A stretch of DNA of 49,433 nt, from the NCBI GenBank assembly GCA_964195545.1, contig CAXMQQ010000063.1, positions 1 to 49,433 on the forward strand, read 5' to 3'. This document shows, one piece after another, positions 8,482-16,218 of the stretch. Origin of the DNA: JAHEEL01 sp964195545. Its GTDB lineage: Bacteria > Actinomycetota > Acidimicrobiia > Spongiisociales > UBA5794. Within the stretch, counting starts at the first letter, position 1. The number at the start of each line of letters is the position of its first letter. Under the pieces are notes generated by a model. That model was not told where the DNA came from and did no database searches. It saw only the letters and a program-made list of their open reading frames with translations. Position numbers and translations under genes: made by a program.

Positions 8482-9255
8482 TCACGCCGCTGGACGGCAG
8501 ACCTTGCAGGCTCGGTAGCCCTCTTCTCTCGCCGCTGTCTCCGAGCGAAATTCGACGCGGTGCGCGTCGGTGATCCGCTTTGCGTGTCGACAGGTGGGGT
8601 AGCAGTAGATCCCGGTGGTGTCGCTGCCGACGAGGCGAATGCCGTGGCGAGCCTGTTCCTCGACCGCATCCGGGTCCAGACCCTCGTGCTCGAGGAGTGA
8701 GCGCTTCATCGGCGAACCGTATGCGTAGTTCCCGATGCGGCCGTCGGTTCGGACGACCCGATGACAGGGGATCAGGACGGGGATCGGATTCCGCCCGAGG
8801 GCGGTACCGACGGCCCGAACCGCTCCGGGGTTGCCGATCTCTCGTGCGATCCAACCGTAGGGACGGATCTCACCCGGCGGGATCTCGCTGCACTTCTCCA
8901 GAACCTTGCGCTGGAACTCACCGATGGACGAGAGATCAACGGGGAGCCCGCCGAGTCGGCCGGTCTCGATCGTGCGGGTGAGATGCATGGCGAGCCGGTC
9001 GGGGGGCTTGTCAACGAATGATGCTTGCCTTGGATGGTGAGACTCGAAGTCGTCACGAGAACCGACGGCTTCGATCGGCACGAAAGCGGTGACACCACGC
9101 CCGTTCCACGCTACGTATGCGGCGCCGGTGGGGCCCTCGGCAACGGTGTACTCGTCGGCGAGATCCGTTCGTCGCATCACTGCATCAAGGTTGCCGTCCG
9201 GCGCCGAGCGGCCGAGGGAGGCGAGCTGTACTTCGATCGCTTTGGGGTCTGTCAT
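8482..9255 (-). CDS. methylated-DNA cysteine methyltransferase with C-terminal Ada zinc domain
   Basis: A DNA alkylation repair protein of 257 residues. Residues about 112-195 form the OGT active-site domain, with acceptor Cys164 in IPCHRVV and the RAVGTALGRNP helix. Residues about 203-257 match the Ada metal-binding domain: TTGIYCYPTC supplies Cys218 and Cys222, CKVC supplies Cys250 and Cys253, and Cys218 corresponds to the phosphotriester acceptor Cys38 of E. coli Ada. In Ada the zinc domain is N-terminal and an AraC-type DNA-binding domain follows. Here the order is reversed and the AraC domain is absent. The ATG overlaps the ECF sigma factor's stop as ATGA, so the two are probably made together. 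Both repair activities look intact, but the protein should not itself act as an AraC-type activator. Confidence 0.88.
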   Translation of the reverse strand: MTDPKAIEVQLASLGRSAPDGNLDAVMRRTDLADEYTVAEGPTGAAYVAWNGRGVTAFVPIEAVGSRDDFESHHPRQASFVDKPPDRLAMHLTRTIETGRLGGLPVDLSSIGEFQRKVLEKCSEIPPGEIRPYGWIAREIGNPGAVRAVGTALGRNPIPVLIPCHRVVRTDGRIGNYAYGSPMKRSLLEHEGLDPDAVEEQARHGIRLVGSDTTGIYCYPTCRHAKRITDAHRVEFRSETAAREEGYRACKVCRPAA

Positions 9256-9803
9256 TGGGTCTCCTCTTCGATCATCATCCGCAGTCCGGCGAGCCCACGG
9301 CGCACATCTGAACGGATCGTGCTCTCGCTTCGACCGGTGGAATCGGCGATCTCCGCATGGGGGAGGCCGACGACGTGGTGCAGGACGACTGCCGTGCGCT
9401 GCGTGCCGGTAAGGTCAGCGAGACGTCGTCGCCACACTGCAAGATCGACGTTCGCCGCCGCCTCTTCGGCGGTGTCAGTTGTGCGGTCGATGCGGTCGTT
9501 AGCGAGTGCCGCTTCGGGGTGTCGCTTCACCGTTCGTGCCCGATTCCGACAGAGGTTGAGTGCGATCGTCCACACCCATGGCCGCAACTGGAGGTCCCGG
9601 ATACGGTCTTCGTCGTACGAGCTCAGCGCCCTGTAGACCCGAGCGAATGTCTCCTGGGTGACGTCCTCCGCATCCTGCCGGTTGCGAGTGAATTGGAGCA
9701 CGCCTGAGAACACGCCGTCCTGCAGCGTCCTCACGAGATCCGGGAATGCACCATCTTGATCGACGGCGAGTCGGTTCGTCAGTTGGTTGAGTGCTGTGGT
9801 CAT
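9252..9803 (-). CDS. ECF-type RNA polymerase sigma factor
   Basis: A sigma-70 family protein of 183 residues. Region 2 (about 25-95) includes RNRQDAEDVTQETFARVYRAL and the promoter-melting stretch LRPWVWTIALNLCRNRAR. Region 4 (about 125-178) has the helix-turn-helix GLPHAEIADSTGRSESTIRSDVRRG. No anti-sigma gene is adjacent. The following gene is a DNA alkylation repair protein overlapping by 4 nt, so a role in an alkylation response is reasonable inference. No good Shine-Dalgarno precedes the ATG. Confidence 0.9.
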   Translation of the reverse strand: MTTALNQLTNRLAVDQDGAFPDLVRTLQDGVFSGVLQFTRNRQDAEDVTQETFARVYRALSSYDEDRIRDLQLRPWVWTIALNLCRNRARTVKRHPEAALANDRIDRTTDTAEEAAANVDLAVWRRRLADLTGTQRTAVVLHHVVGLPHAEIADSTGRSESTIRSDVRRGLAGLRMMIEEETQ

Positions 9804-9842
9804 GTCAGGAGATAGAACCCCGGTGTGATCCGATGCGTTGCA

Positions 9843-10247
9843 CTACGCGTCTTCAAGTAGTTCGGCGAGCAGGAGGAGGACCCTTTGATCGATGTCGTCG
9901 CGAATGGATCGCACTTGATCAGGGGGGAGACCCGCCGGGTCCGTGACGTCCCAGTCGAGGTAGCGCTTGCCGGGGTAGAAGGGGCATTCGTCACCGCATC
10001 CCATGGTGACTACGACGTCCGACGTCTTGACCGCATCGTCGGTCAGGGGCTTCGGATACTCGGCGCTGATGTCGACCCCGAGATCCGCCATGACCGCAAC
10101 GGCTGAGGGATTGATCTCGTTCGAGGGTGCCGATCCGGCGCTACGGACGGTGACTCGCCCGGCCGCGTGGTAGTCGAGGAGACCCGCCGCCATCTGTGAT
10201 CGGCCGGCATTGTGAACGCAAACGAAGAGGACTTCAGGTTTGGACAC
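9843..10247 (-). CDS. arsC: arsenate reductase, thioredoxin-coupled (LMW phosphatase fold)
   Basis: A 134-residue cytosolic enzyme that reduces arsenate to arsenite. The CX5R phosphate loop is Cys10-VHNAG-Arg16, and the redox pair is Cys84 and Cys88 in MGCGDECP, as in the Staphylococcus pI258 type. DWDVTDPAG carries the catalytic aspartate. The open frame extends to 10424, but the GTG at 10247, preceded by GAGGAG with good spacing, gives the standard family N-terminus. No arsB or acr3 gene lies beside it. Actinobacterial mycoredoxin-linked enzymes share this fold, so the electron donor may be thioredoxin or mycothiol. Confidence 0.9.
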   Translation of the reverse strand: MSKPEVLFVCVHNAGRSQMAAGLLDYHAAGRVTVRSAGSAPSNEINPSAVAVMADLGVDISAEYPKPLTDDAVKTSDVVVTMGCGDECPFYPGKRYLDWDVTDPAGLPPDQVRSIRDDIDQRVLLLLAELLEDA

Positions 10248-10323
10248 GGGAATCTCCTCAGAGAGATGGGCGTGGTGCTCGGTCCGATCGTAGGCAGCGG
10301 AGTACGGCTTGTCCGGCGAAGGT

Positions 10324-12024
10324 CTATAGCCCCGGCAGGTCGGCCGACAGCAGGAACTCCTGAAGATGCTCCGCGCTCTCCTGTGTCCATCCGTCGACGG
10401 GGGCGATGGCGCTCCACCCATCAACGAACGTGTCGTTGTAGTTGTGGCCGTGCCCGACCGACGCCGAGAAGCCGTTGATGAGGTCGATTACGACCTGCCA
10501 GAACGACACCCACGGCACCCATCGAACGGACTGGGGCACGTCGTAGCCGATCGGAGCCTGTGACCACTCTTGGGGCTTCCAGAGTGTCTCCCAATTCCAG
10601 TAGCCAACCGGATCCGATGGGTGGTGGTAGTAGAGAACCTTCGGGTCGACCCAGGCGGGGTCATGCGCGTACTCATCGGCCGGTCCGTTGACGCTTCTCA
10701 CGATCCGGCCGTTGTCGTAGACGGGCCGCCACACCGGCGATGGATCGCGTTCGGCTTCGAGTTGGTGACGCACCTGGTTGGCATCAGTGGGGCCCACCCA
10801 CAGTGCGCCGTCGACCCGCGACTGGATGTAGGCGAGGGATGCATCCAGATCGTCCTGAACGTACGCCGCTTCTGACCCGAGCGTGCCGAGACTCTCGCCG
10901 AATGCGATGAGCCGCGGCCGGTTGTCCTCCGGCAGTGTCTGCCACCAGTCGATGACTGCGTCGTTGATGGCAATTCCAGACTCCATCGCCGTCGCGGTGT
11001 CGAGCACGAAAGAGACCCAGCTCGGGAGGAACGAGTACTGCATCGCGGCGATCGCCGTGTCGCCCCGGTACATGTACTCGACAGTGGCCGCCGAGATCGG
11101 ATCCACCCAACCGGTTCCCGTCGATGCGACCAGAACCAGCAATGCCCGGTCCTGGGCGCTCGTGCGTTTCAGCTCGTCGACGACCAGCTGTGCGCGGGCT
11201 TCGGGGGAGTCAGCGGAATTCAACCCGGCGTACACGCGAATCGGATCCAGGTTCTCTCCGCCGTCGTCGTAGAACACAGCCATATCCTCGGTTGTCGTTG
11301 CAGCGCCGGCGAACGTCCGTCCCTGATAGCCCAGGTCGTCCCACTCGACCAGTGAATCCGGGGACCCGGAGACCTCAGGGTTCTGGGGTTGGGTGATTCC
11401 CTCAAGCGTGGTGGTATCCCCCGGTCCGAAATGTCCGTTGGCCACAGCCGTCAGCCCGCCACTCGATATGAACCAGAACAGAGATCCGAAGACGGCGACC
11501 ACGATCAGGATCGTGGCGATCCTTGCGATATGAACCGACATGTGGCGCCCGTTGAGCACATCAAGTTTCACGACGAGCCAACGGACAGAGCGGCCGAGGA
11601 ACAGCAAGACGGCCGTGAGTCCGATGATCCAGACGACGGCCAGGAGCCCACTCATGGGCCCGATCTCGTCGAGGCCAACCAGGAGTCGCTGGTCAGATTG
11701 CCATGACGGCCATCGAATCACGGCGACCACGAGGATGGCGACAGCGACGCCTCCGAGGACCATTGTGATCCCTGGATGTGCGGTGAATCCGCCCGAGCTC
11801 AGTCTCCTGGCGATTGGTCGGATGGCGATCCAAAGCAGAACACCCACGGCGTAGCCGAACGCGAACGACAGTGCGCTCACGACGCCTTGCATCATCGGTG
11901 ATCGTGGCAGCAAGCTCGATCCGAGCGAGAACCACAGCAAGAGGAGACCAAGGACGGTGCCGACGTTCGAAGGTGGAGAGAGGAGGGTCGCGACGTACTT
12001 CGGAGCAACGGGTGCTTCGGTCAT
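10324..12024 (-). CDS. alpha/beta-hydrolase family membrane protein (Abhydrolase_9)
   Basis: A 566-residue protein with about five membrane helices in its N-terminal third, followed by a hydrolase domain. It matches the actinobacterial Abhydrolase_9 family with its own N-terminal membrane region. The nucleophile is probably Ser378 in AFGESLG. A conserved VGHGHNYND stretch near the C-terminus offers the histidine. Substrates of the family are unknown; a lipid or cell-envelope ester is possible. I use the ATG at 12024 rather than the TTG six bases upstream, because TAGGCC lies 7 nt before it and no Shine-Dalgarno is visible. arsC follows 76 nt downstream. Confidence 0.82.
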   Translation of the reverse strand: MTEAPVAPKYVATLLSPPSNVGTVLGLLLLWFSLGSSLLPRSPMMQGVVSALSFAFGYAVGVLLWIAIRPIARRLSSGGFTAHPGITMVLGGVAVAILVVAVIRWPSWQSDQRLLVGLDEIGPMSGLLAVVWIIGLTAVLLFLGRSVRWLVVKLDVLNGRHMSVHIARIATILIVVAVFGSLFWFISSGGLTAVANGHFGPGDTTTLEGITQPQNPEVSGSPDSLVEWDDLGYQGRTFAGAATTTEDMAVFYDDGGENLDPIRVYAGLNSADSPEARAQLVVDELKRTSAQDRALLVLVASTGTGWVDPISAATVEYMYRGDTAIAAMQYSFLPSWVSFVLDTATAMESGIAINDAVIDWWQTLPEDNRPRLIAFGESLGTLGSEAAYVQDDLDASLAYIQSRVDGALWVGPTDANQVRHQLEAERDPSPVWRPVYDNGRIVRSVNGPADEYAHDPAWVDPKVLYYHHPSDPVGYWNWETLWKPQEWSQAPIGYDVPQSVRWVPWVSFWQVVIDLINGFSASVGHGHNYNDTFVDGWSAIAPVDGWTQESAEHLQEFLLSADLPGL

Positions 12025-12031
12025 GGGCAAA

Positions 12032-12037
12032 GGCCTA
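12032..12037 (-). promoter_or_regulatory. -10-like element for leaderless Abhydrolase_9 gene
   Basis: TAGGCC on the minus strand ends 7 nt before the ATG at 12024. The last base departs from the TAnnnT form. Confidence 0.35.
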
Positions 12038-12086
12038 GTCCCGAACGGATCGACGGGGCACCGACTGCAGGCTGCCGAATGTTGAC

Positions 12087-12092
12087 TACCTT
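12087..12092 (+). promoter_or_regulatory. -10 element for leaderless DMT transporter gene
   Basis: TACCTT ends 7 nt before the ATG at 12100. This also argues against the in-frame ATG at 12079 as the start. Confidence 0.45.
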
Positions 12093-12099
12093 ATTTCTC

Positions 12100-12990
12100 A
12101 TGGATCGATCGACACGGAACGGCATGGCGTTCGCGTTGCTTGCTGCCCTCTTCTGGGGGGTGAGCGGAGCGGTCGCGGCCGACGCGTTCACCCATCTGTC
12201 GGCGACCAGAGTTGCCGAGGCCCGGGCGATCGTCACGACCCTCCTCTTCGTTCCGTTCGCCTTCTTCCGCGGTGCCCTCGCGCCCCGGGGCGGCCTCCTG
12301 GGATTCGCGCTCCTCGGTGCCAACCTGGTGGTCGTGAACGTGACGTTCTACTGGGCGATCGATCGGCTCGGCGTCGGTCCCGGAGCGACGATCCAGTTCC
12401 TCGCACCGATCTTCGTCCTTCTCTGGATGGTGGTCATGCAGCGTCGGCATGTCTCTCCCACGGTGTGGGTGGCAGCTGCAGTGGCGGTGACCGGTGTGTT
12501 CCTGATCACAGAGGCGTGGAGTCTCGAGGGCGGCGACTGGATCGGCGTGGCTTGGGGCCTCCTCTCTGCTGTTGCGTTCGCTTCCTATCTGGTCTTCGGT
12601 GAGTACCTGGGGAGATCTCATCCGGCGATGACGATCGTCACATGGGGATTCGTGTTCGCTTCGGTCATCTGGCTCTTCGTTCAGCCGCTGTGGACCTTTC
12701 CCACAGACCTGTCTGCCAAGGTCTGGGTTGAGTTGTTGTGGATTGGGATCATTGGGACGGCGTTGCCGTTCCTGTTCGGATTCTCGGCTCTACGCCGTGC
12801 CGCCTCCGGGATCGTCGGCGTCATCTCGACGACAGAACCGGTCTTCGCCGCAACGGCTGCGTGGATCCTGCTTGGCCAGTATCTCAGCGCGGTCCAGATG
12901 ATCGGCGGCGCCATGGTGCTCGGAGCAGCAGCCGCCATCCAGCGATGGGGGACGACCGATGCCGAGAATTCCCGCGACCTGGTGAGCTAG
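12100..12990 (+). CDS. EamA/DMT superfamily transporter
   Basis: A protein of 296 residues with ten predicted membrane helices in two EamA repeats (about 5-135 and 150-285), the drug/metabolite transporter layout of RhaT/YdcZ-like exporters. The family moves amino acids, purines or other small metabolites; the substrate is unknown. The first half ends with a helix like PIFVLLWMVVMQRRH and the second with GGAMVLGAAAAIQRW, both typical. The stop TAG overlaps a TAGCAAGAC unit that belongs to the window's intergenic repeat family. Confidence 0.87.
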   Translation: MDRSTRNGMAFALLAALFWGVSGAVAADAFTHLSATRVAEARAIVTTLLFVPFAFFRGALAPRGGLLGFALLGANLVVVNVTFYWAIDRLGVGPGATIQFLAPIFVLLWMVVMQRRHVSPTVWVAAAVAVTGVFLITEAWSLEGGDWIGVAWGLLSAVAFASYLVFGEYLGRSHPAMTIVTWGFVFASVIWLFVQPLWTFPTDLSAKVWVELLWIGIIGTALPFLFGFSALRRAASGIVGVISTTEPVFAATAAWILLGQYLSAVQMIGGAMVLGAAAAIQRWGTTDAENSRDLVS

Positions 12991-13005
12991 CAAGACACCG
13001 GCTGG

Positions 13006-13011
13006 TACCGT
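13006..13011 (+). promoter_or_regulatory. -10 element for leaderless LiaF-like gene
   Basis: TACCGT ends 7 nt before the ATG at 13019, and no Shine-Dalgarno is present. Confidence 0.4.
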
Positions 13012-13018
13012 TTCAGAC

Positions 13019-13465
13019 ATGCGATTCCTCAAGCGAGCCTTGCTCGGTGCCCTTCTTCTCAACGTTCTCCTGGTCGTTGCCGCCCAGGTGGCTAAACGGA
13101 TGCTTCCTGCATACGGAGACGAGGACTCTGATGTCTTTGCGGCCGTGGCTGCGATGAGCGGTGCCGAGATCGTGAATCGATCCGACTCATTCCGGGCAGG
13201 GTCGGGGACCGCGGTGATGGGTGGCATGACGATCGACCTCACTGAAGCTGAGATCTCAACATCCGCAACGCTTGAACTCACCGCCGTCGCCGGTGGGATC
13301 GATGTGACCGTGCCGGCGGGTTGGCGTGTCGAGATGGCTTCGACGCTGTTCGCCGGTGGCGCCGACAATCTGACGGATCCGGATGCAGCCGATGACGAGG
13401 CGCCGCTTCTCCTGGTCGATGCCAGGGCGTACTTCGGCGGCATCGCTATCCGGACGGTCTCCTGA
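13019..13465 (+). CDS. membrane-anchored LiaF/toast-rack-like protein
   Basis: A 148-residue protein with one N-terminal hydrophobic segment (about 5-24), then a beta-rich domain. The segments AVMGGMTIDLTEAEI and AVAGGIDVTVPAGWRVE resemble the repeated short beta-helix strands of LiaF-type C-terminal domains, which are linked to envelope-stress sensing. The similarity is judged by eye. The domain is probably outside the membrane. It converges on the next gene with no spacer between the two stop codons. Confidence 0.6.
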   Translation: MRFLKRALLGALLLNVLLVVAAQVAKRMLPAYGDEDSDVFAAVAAMSGAEIVNRSDSFRAGSGTAVMGGMTIDLTEAEISTSATLELTAVAGGIDVTVPAGWRVEMASTLFAGGADNLTDPDAADDEAPLLLVDARAYFGGIAIRTVS

Positions 13466-14308
13466 TTACTCGCGGTCGTTCATCGAGGCGTTGACGATTC
13501 GAGCGAACGCCAGCACTCCTTCGGAGCGGCTGTCGTATTCGAGCGCCTTGGCGAGAGTGGCCCGTGCCTCGTCGGTTCGCTCGGTCTCCCTGAGAGCGAT
13601 GCCGCGGTAAACGAGTGTCATCGTGGTGACGTCATCGTTGTTCAACGCATGCTTGGTCAGCGCGATGGCTTCGTCGAATCTCCCGACGCCGCACAACAAC
13701 TCGACCGTCGAGAGCGTGACGTGCGTCGTCTGATCCACCGATTGGAGAATCTCGATCGATGTACGCAGGTTCCCTCGCTCCTGATGTAGTTCGGCCACGG
13801 TGAGGGCGATCGCAACTCGCATGATGGGAAGAGCCACCGCGACGCCAGGAGCGATCGGTATCACCAGACCCGCATCGGGCATGTACTTCTTGATGAACGG
13901 ATCATCCTTCGGCTCGAAGTCACCGACCACCGACCGGGAGAGCAGTTCAGATGCGTAGGAGCGGCGACTCTCGAGCGACATGAGGCCAGCGAGCACATCG
14001 GCGGTATTGCGGTACTGCGGATGCTGTCCGGCGGCTAGATCGATGGCGTGGGGGTCTCCAGAGACGACGGCGGCGTGCATCGCCTTCTCTCCAGATTTCG
14101 AGAACCAGCCGGGTTCGGTGCGAGCCGCAAGCGTGGCGTACTCGTCGGGTCCCGGGAACTCCCACGTCGTATCCGTCCACTCGCGGGTCTCGCGTCCTCC
14201 GAGTCTGAACCCGAATTCATTGGAGAGCGGGTCGTACCACCAGTCGCCGTCGCTGTAGACGAGAGCATGGCGGTTCGGATCGGACGAGGCGCCGAATGAC
14301 CAGGACAC
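13466..14308 (-). CDS. hypothetical protein with TPR-like C-terminal helices
   Basis: A 280-residue soluble protein of unknown function. The N-terminal part (1-75) is rich in Trp and acidic residues with no domain I recognise. The C-terminal half is alpha-helical with repeated Ala/Leu spacing typical of TPR units (for example RFDEAIALTKHALNN and RTDEARATLAKALEY), so it may bind a partner protein. The start is a GTG at 14308. It is divergent from the gene at 14376. Confidence 0.65.
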   Translation of the reverse strand: MSWSFGASSDPNRHALVYSDGDWWYDPLSNEFGFRLGGRETREWTDTTWEFPGPDEYATLAARTEPGWFSKSGEKAMHAAVVSGDPHAIDLAAGQHPQYRNTADVLAGLMSLESRRSYASELLSRSVVGDFEPKDDPFIKKYMPDAGLVIPIAPGVAVALPIMRVAIALTVAELHQERGNLRTSIEILQSVDQTTHVTLSTVELLCGVGRFDEAIALTKHALNNDDVTTMTLVYRGIALRETERTDEARATLAKALEYDSRSEGVLAFARIVNASMNDRE

Positions 14309-14363
14309 GTCTCTGTGCTTTCGGTTGGGAGCAGTGGCCGCACCCTATCGCGCCGTTCGCCGG

Positions 14364-14369
14364 TAGCCT
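14364..14369 (+). promoter_or_regulatory. -10 element for leaderless gene at 14376
   Basis: TAGCCT ends 6 nt before the ATG, and no Shine-Dalgarno is present. Confidence 0.4.
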
Positions 14370-14375
14370 CGCGCC

Positions 14376-14933
14376 ATGGCTGTAGATCTCGCCGGCACCG
14401 TTACCTATCTCAAGGACCATGCCGTTGAGCATGGATTCCACGTTCACGACGAGCGCCACTTCGTGGAGACCTACACACTTCGCCAGGCGTGGGAGGTCGA
14501 TCTCCATCCGGCCGAGTCCTGCGAGGGCCCCCTCGATCTCCACCTCGCGATCGACCTCGACCCGCGTATCGTGCTGGAACTCGAGGATATGCTCATGGAG
14601 GCTCCTGAGACACCGGAGGATCCGGATGGGCGATTCATGGTGCCGTTCCTTTTCAACTGGGGGCTACCGCCATTGGCGGATCCCCCGGATCTGATCGTGC
14701 TATCTACCGAACTCGCCGGGATCGGAGGGGTTGATTTGCCCATCGAGGTTTCCGCCGTTGACAGCTTCGGTGCCCTTTCCGATGGGCAGGAGCGTCGTCT
14801 CTCGATCATCGCTGCGGTGGACATCTCGCTCGTCGATCTCATGTACCGCCAGGACAGTCTCTGCGAGACACTCGACCGAGTCCACGCAGTGAGCATGTAC
14901 GTTACGGAGCACGCGCTCGCCTGGATTGGATGA
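14376..14933 (+). CDS. hypothetical protein
   Basis: A 185-residue acidic soluble protein that I cannot assign. It has no signal peptide or membrane segment. Codon use matches its neighbours, and a -10-like TAGCCT lies 6 nt upstream, so it looks like a genuine gene. The central part contains Pro/Asp-rich loops (PETPEDPDG, PLADPPD). The C-terminal 50 residues should form helices. Confidence 0.65.
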   Translation: MAVDLAGTVTYLKDHAVEHGFHVHDERHFVETYTLRQAWEVDLHPAESCEGPLDLHLAIDLDPRIVLELEDMLMEAPETPEDPDGRFMVPFLFNWGLPPLADPPDLIVLSTELAGIGGVDLPIEVSAVDSFGALSDGQERRLSIIAAVDISLVDLMYRQDSLCETLDRVHAVSMYVTEHALAWIG

Positions 14934-14945
14934 CCAGGCTTCGCC

Positions 14946-15051
14946 GGGTGTCATCGGTCATCGGTACCCGGCGCTCGGTATCCGAAACCGGCCCTGAGTG
15001 CGTCGACAGACGTGATTTGGTGGACCACTACCGGCTACCGGCCGAAGGCCG
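14946..15051. repeat. degenerate GTATCCG/CTACCGG repeats between convergent genes
   Basis: TCATCGG occurs twice in tandem near 14953, followed by GTACCCGG and GTATCCG, and CTACCGG units recur at about 15028-15041. The segment 15039-15051 forms a 5-bp hairpin (CGGCC, loop GAA, GGCCG) just past the stop of the minus-strand RDD gene and could mark its 3' end. Confidence 0.5.
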
Positions 15052-15055
15052 ATTC

Positions 15056-16084
15056 TCAGTCTGCTTCCGCTGCGCGGCGGTCCAGCCAGTGGGTGATCGG
15101 TGCGGGCATTTCGGTGGGGCGGTCGCCCCAATCGTAGACCACGACGGAGCCGCCCGCGGCGTCGTGCATCGCTCGCCGCTCCGGACTCGTGAAGATGCCG
15201 AGAAATCCGAGGCCGAAGACCCAGATTGAGAACGGGAAGACCAACTGGCGGATCGCCGCCTGTTTGCCGGAGATCGGCGAACCGTCACGTGCCAAGACGC
15301 TGATACCAAGAACCCCCATCCCGATGGTCTTCCCTGCGAGAGACAGGCTCATCCAGTGGTAGAGGAATTGCCAGAAGCCTGCGAGGATTAGCCCAGCAAT
15401 GCTCGATTCCCAGGACGTATCGATGTGAAGGCCGAATAGGAAATCGATCACGAAGGCGGTCCCCAGCACGAAACCTACGAATGCCGCCCAGACGATCACT
15501 GAGTCGAGGAGGAATGCCAAGAGCCGAGACACGGAACCGGCGTAGTGGCCGGTCAACTGACCTCGGCCTTGTTCGTCAATCCCCGTGCCGGCTTCGAGGG
15601 CGGGCGGCGCGATGGGTCGCGTATTCGGGTCGCGTCTGATGAAGCGGTAGGTCGTCCGCCCGATGATCTGATCGACGGCGACGACTTGGCGGCGGACGAC
15701 GTCCATCGCGGATCCCGCGAGGGCGCCGGTGCTCTCCCGGACGATGTCGGGGATGCCGGCCCGGTCGGTGAGTTCCTTGACATCGACACGGTCGAGAAGT
15801 GCGTCGATATCCACCCGGCTCATGAGGGCATCGACGTCGACCCGATCGAGCAGTGCATCGACGTCGACTCGTTCCATCAGGGCGTTGACATCGATGTTGT
15901 CGAGGAGGGTCTGGGGATCGACTCGATCGAGGAGCGCATTGACGTCGACTCGTTCCATCAGGGCGTTGACGTCAACATTTTCGATGATCGTGTCTGGATC
16001 CACGGCATCGACGACTACGCCGGTGGCTCGCGAGAAGACCCGCGAGAACAACCCGTTGTCGGTCGGATCCGTGCCGCTGGTCAT
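15056..16084 (-). CDS. RDD family membrane protein with nonapeptide repeats
   Basis: A protein of 342 residues. Residues about 28-108 are nine consecutive 9-residue units of the form VDVNALLDR (V/I-D at positions 1-2, Ala-Leu-Leu/Met at 5-7, Arg at 9), probably a long amphipathic helix or solenoid. The RDD domain (about 180-325) has the Arg-Leu-Leu-Ala-Phe-Leu-Leu-Asp start, three to four membrane helices and the GKTIGMGVLGI motif. Actinobacterial RDD proteins with such repeats are known, but their function is not settled. I start at the ATG at 16084; the frame runs to 16150 without family-like sequence. The repeat is also visible in DNA as near-27-bp periodicity between about 15760 and 16005. 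Confidence 0.85.
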   Translation of the reverse strand: MTSGTDPTDNGLFSRVFSRATGVVVDAVDPDTIIENVDVNALMERVDVNALLDRVDPQTLLDNIDVNALMERVDVDALLDRVDVDALMSRVDIDALLDRVDVKELTDRAGIPDIVRESTGALAGSAMDVVRRQVVAVDQIIGRTTYRFIRRDPNTRPIAPPALEAGTGIDEQGRGQLTGHYAGSVSRLLAFLLDSVIVWAAFVGFVLGTAFVIDFLFGLHIDTSWESSIAGLILAGFWQFLYHWMSLSLAGKTIGMGVLGISVLARDGSPISGKQAAIRQLVFPFSIWVFGLGFLGIFTSPERRAMHDAAGGSVVVYDWGDRPTEMPAPITHWLDRRAAEAD

Positions 16085-16172
16085 CGATGTGGTACCGACG
16101 TTGGAGCAGAGATGAAACCAAGGCGCATGGGCATTGGGAGACGATATCACGCGAAGGAGTCGCTACGGCAAT

Positions 16173-16197
16173 GGAGCGCGGGATGGACCCGCGCTCC
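16173..16197 (-). terminator. strong hairpin downstream of the ABC exporter genes
   Basis: A perfect 10-bp inverted repeat (GGAGCGCGGG, loop ATGGA, CCCGCGCTCC) lies 22 nt beyond the stop of the FtsX-type permease. On the plus strand it is followed by TTTCT. On the minus strand, where the upstream genes lie, there is no U-run, which is common for actinobacterial terminators. Confidence 0.65.
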
Positions 16198-16218
16198 TTT
16201 CTGCCGCGGCTCTCGTGG

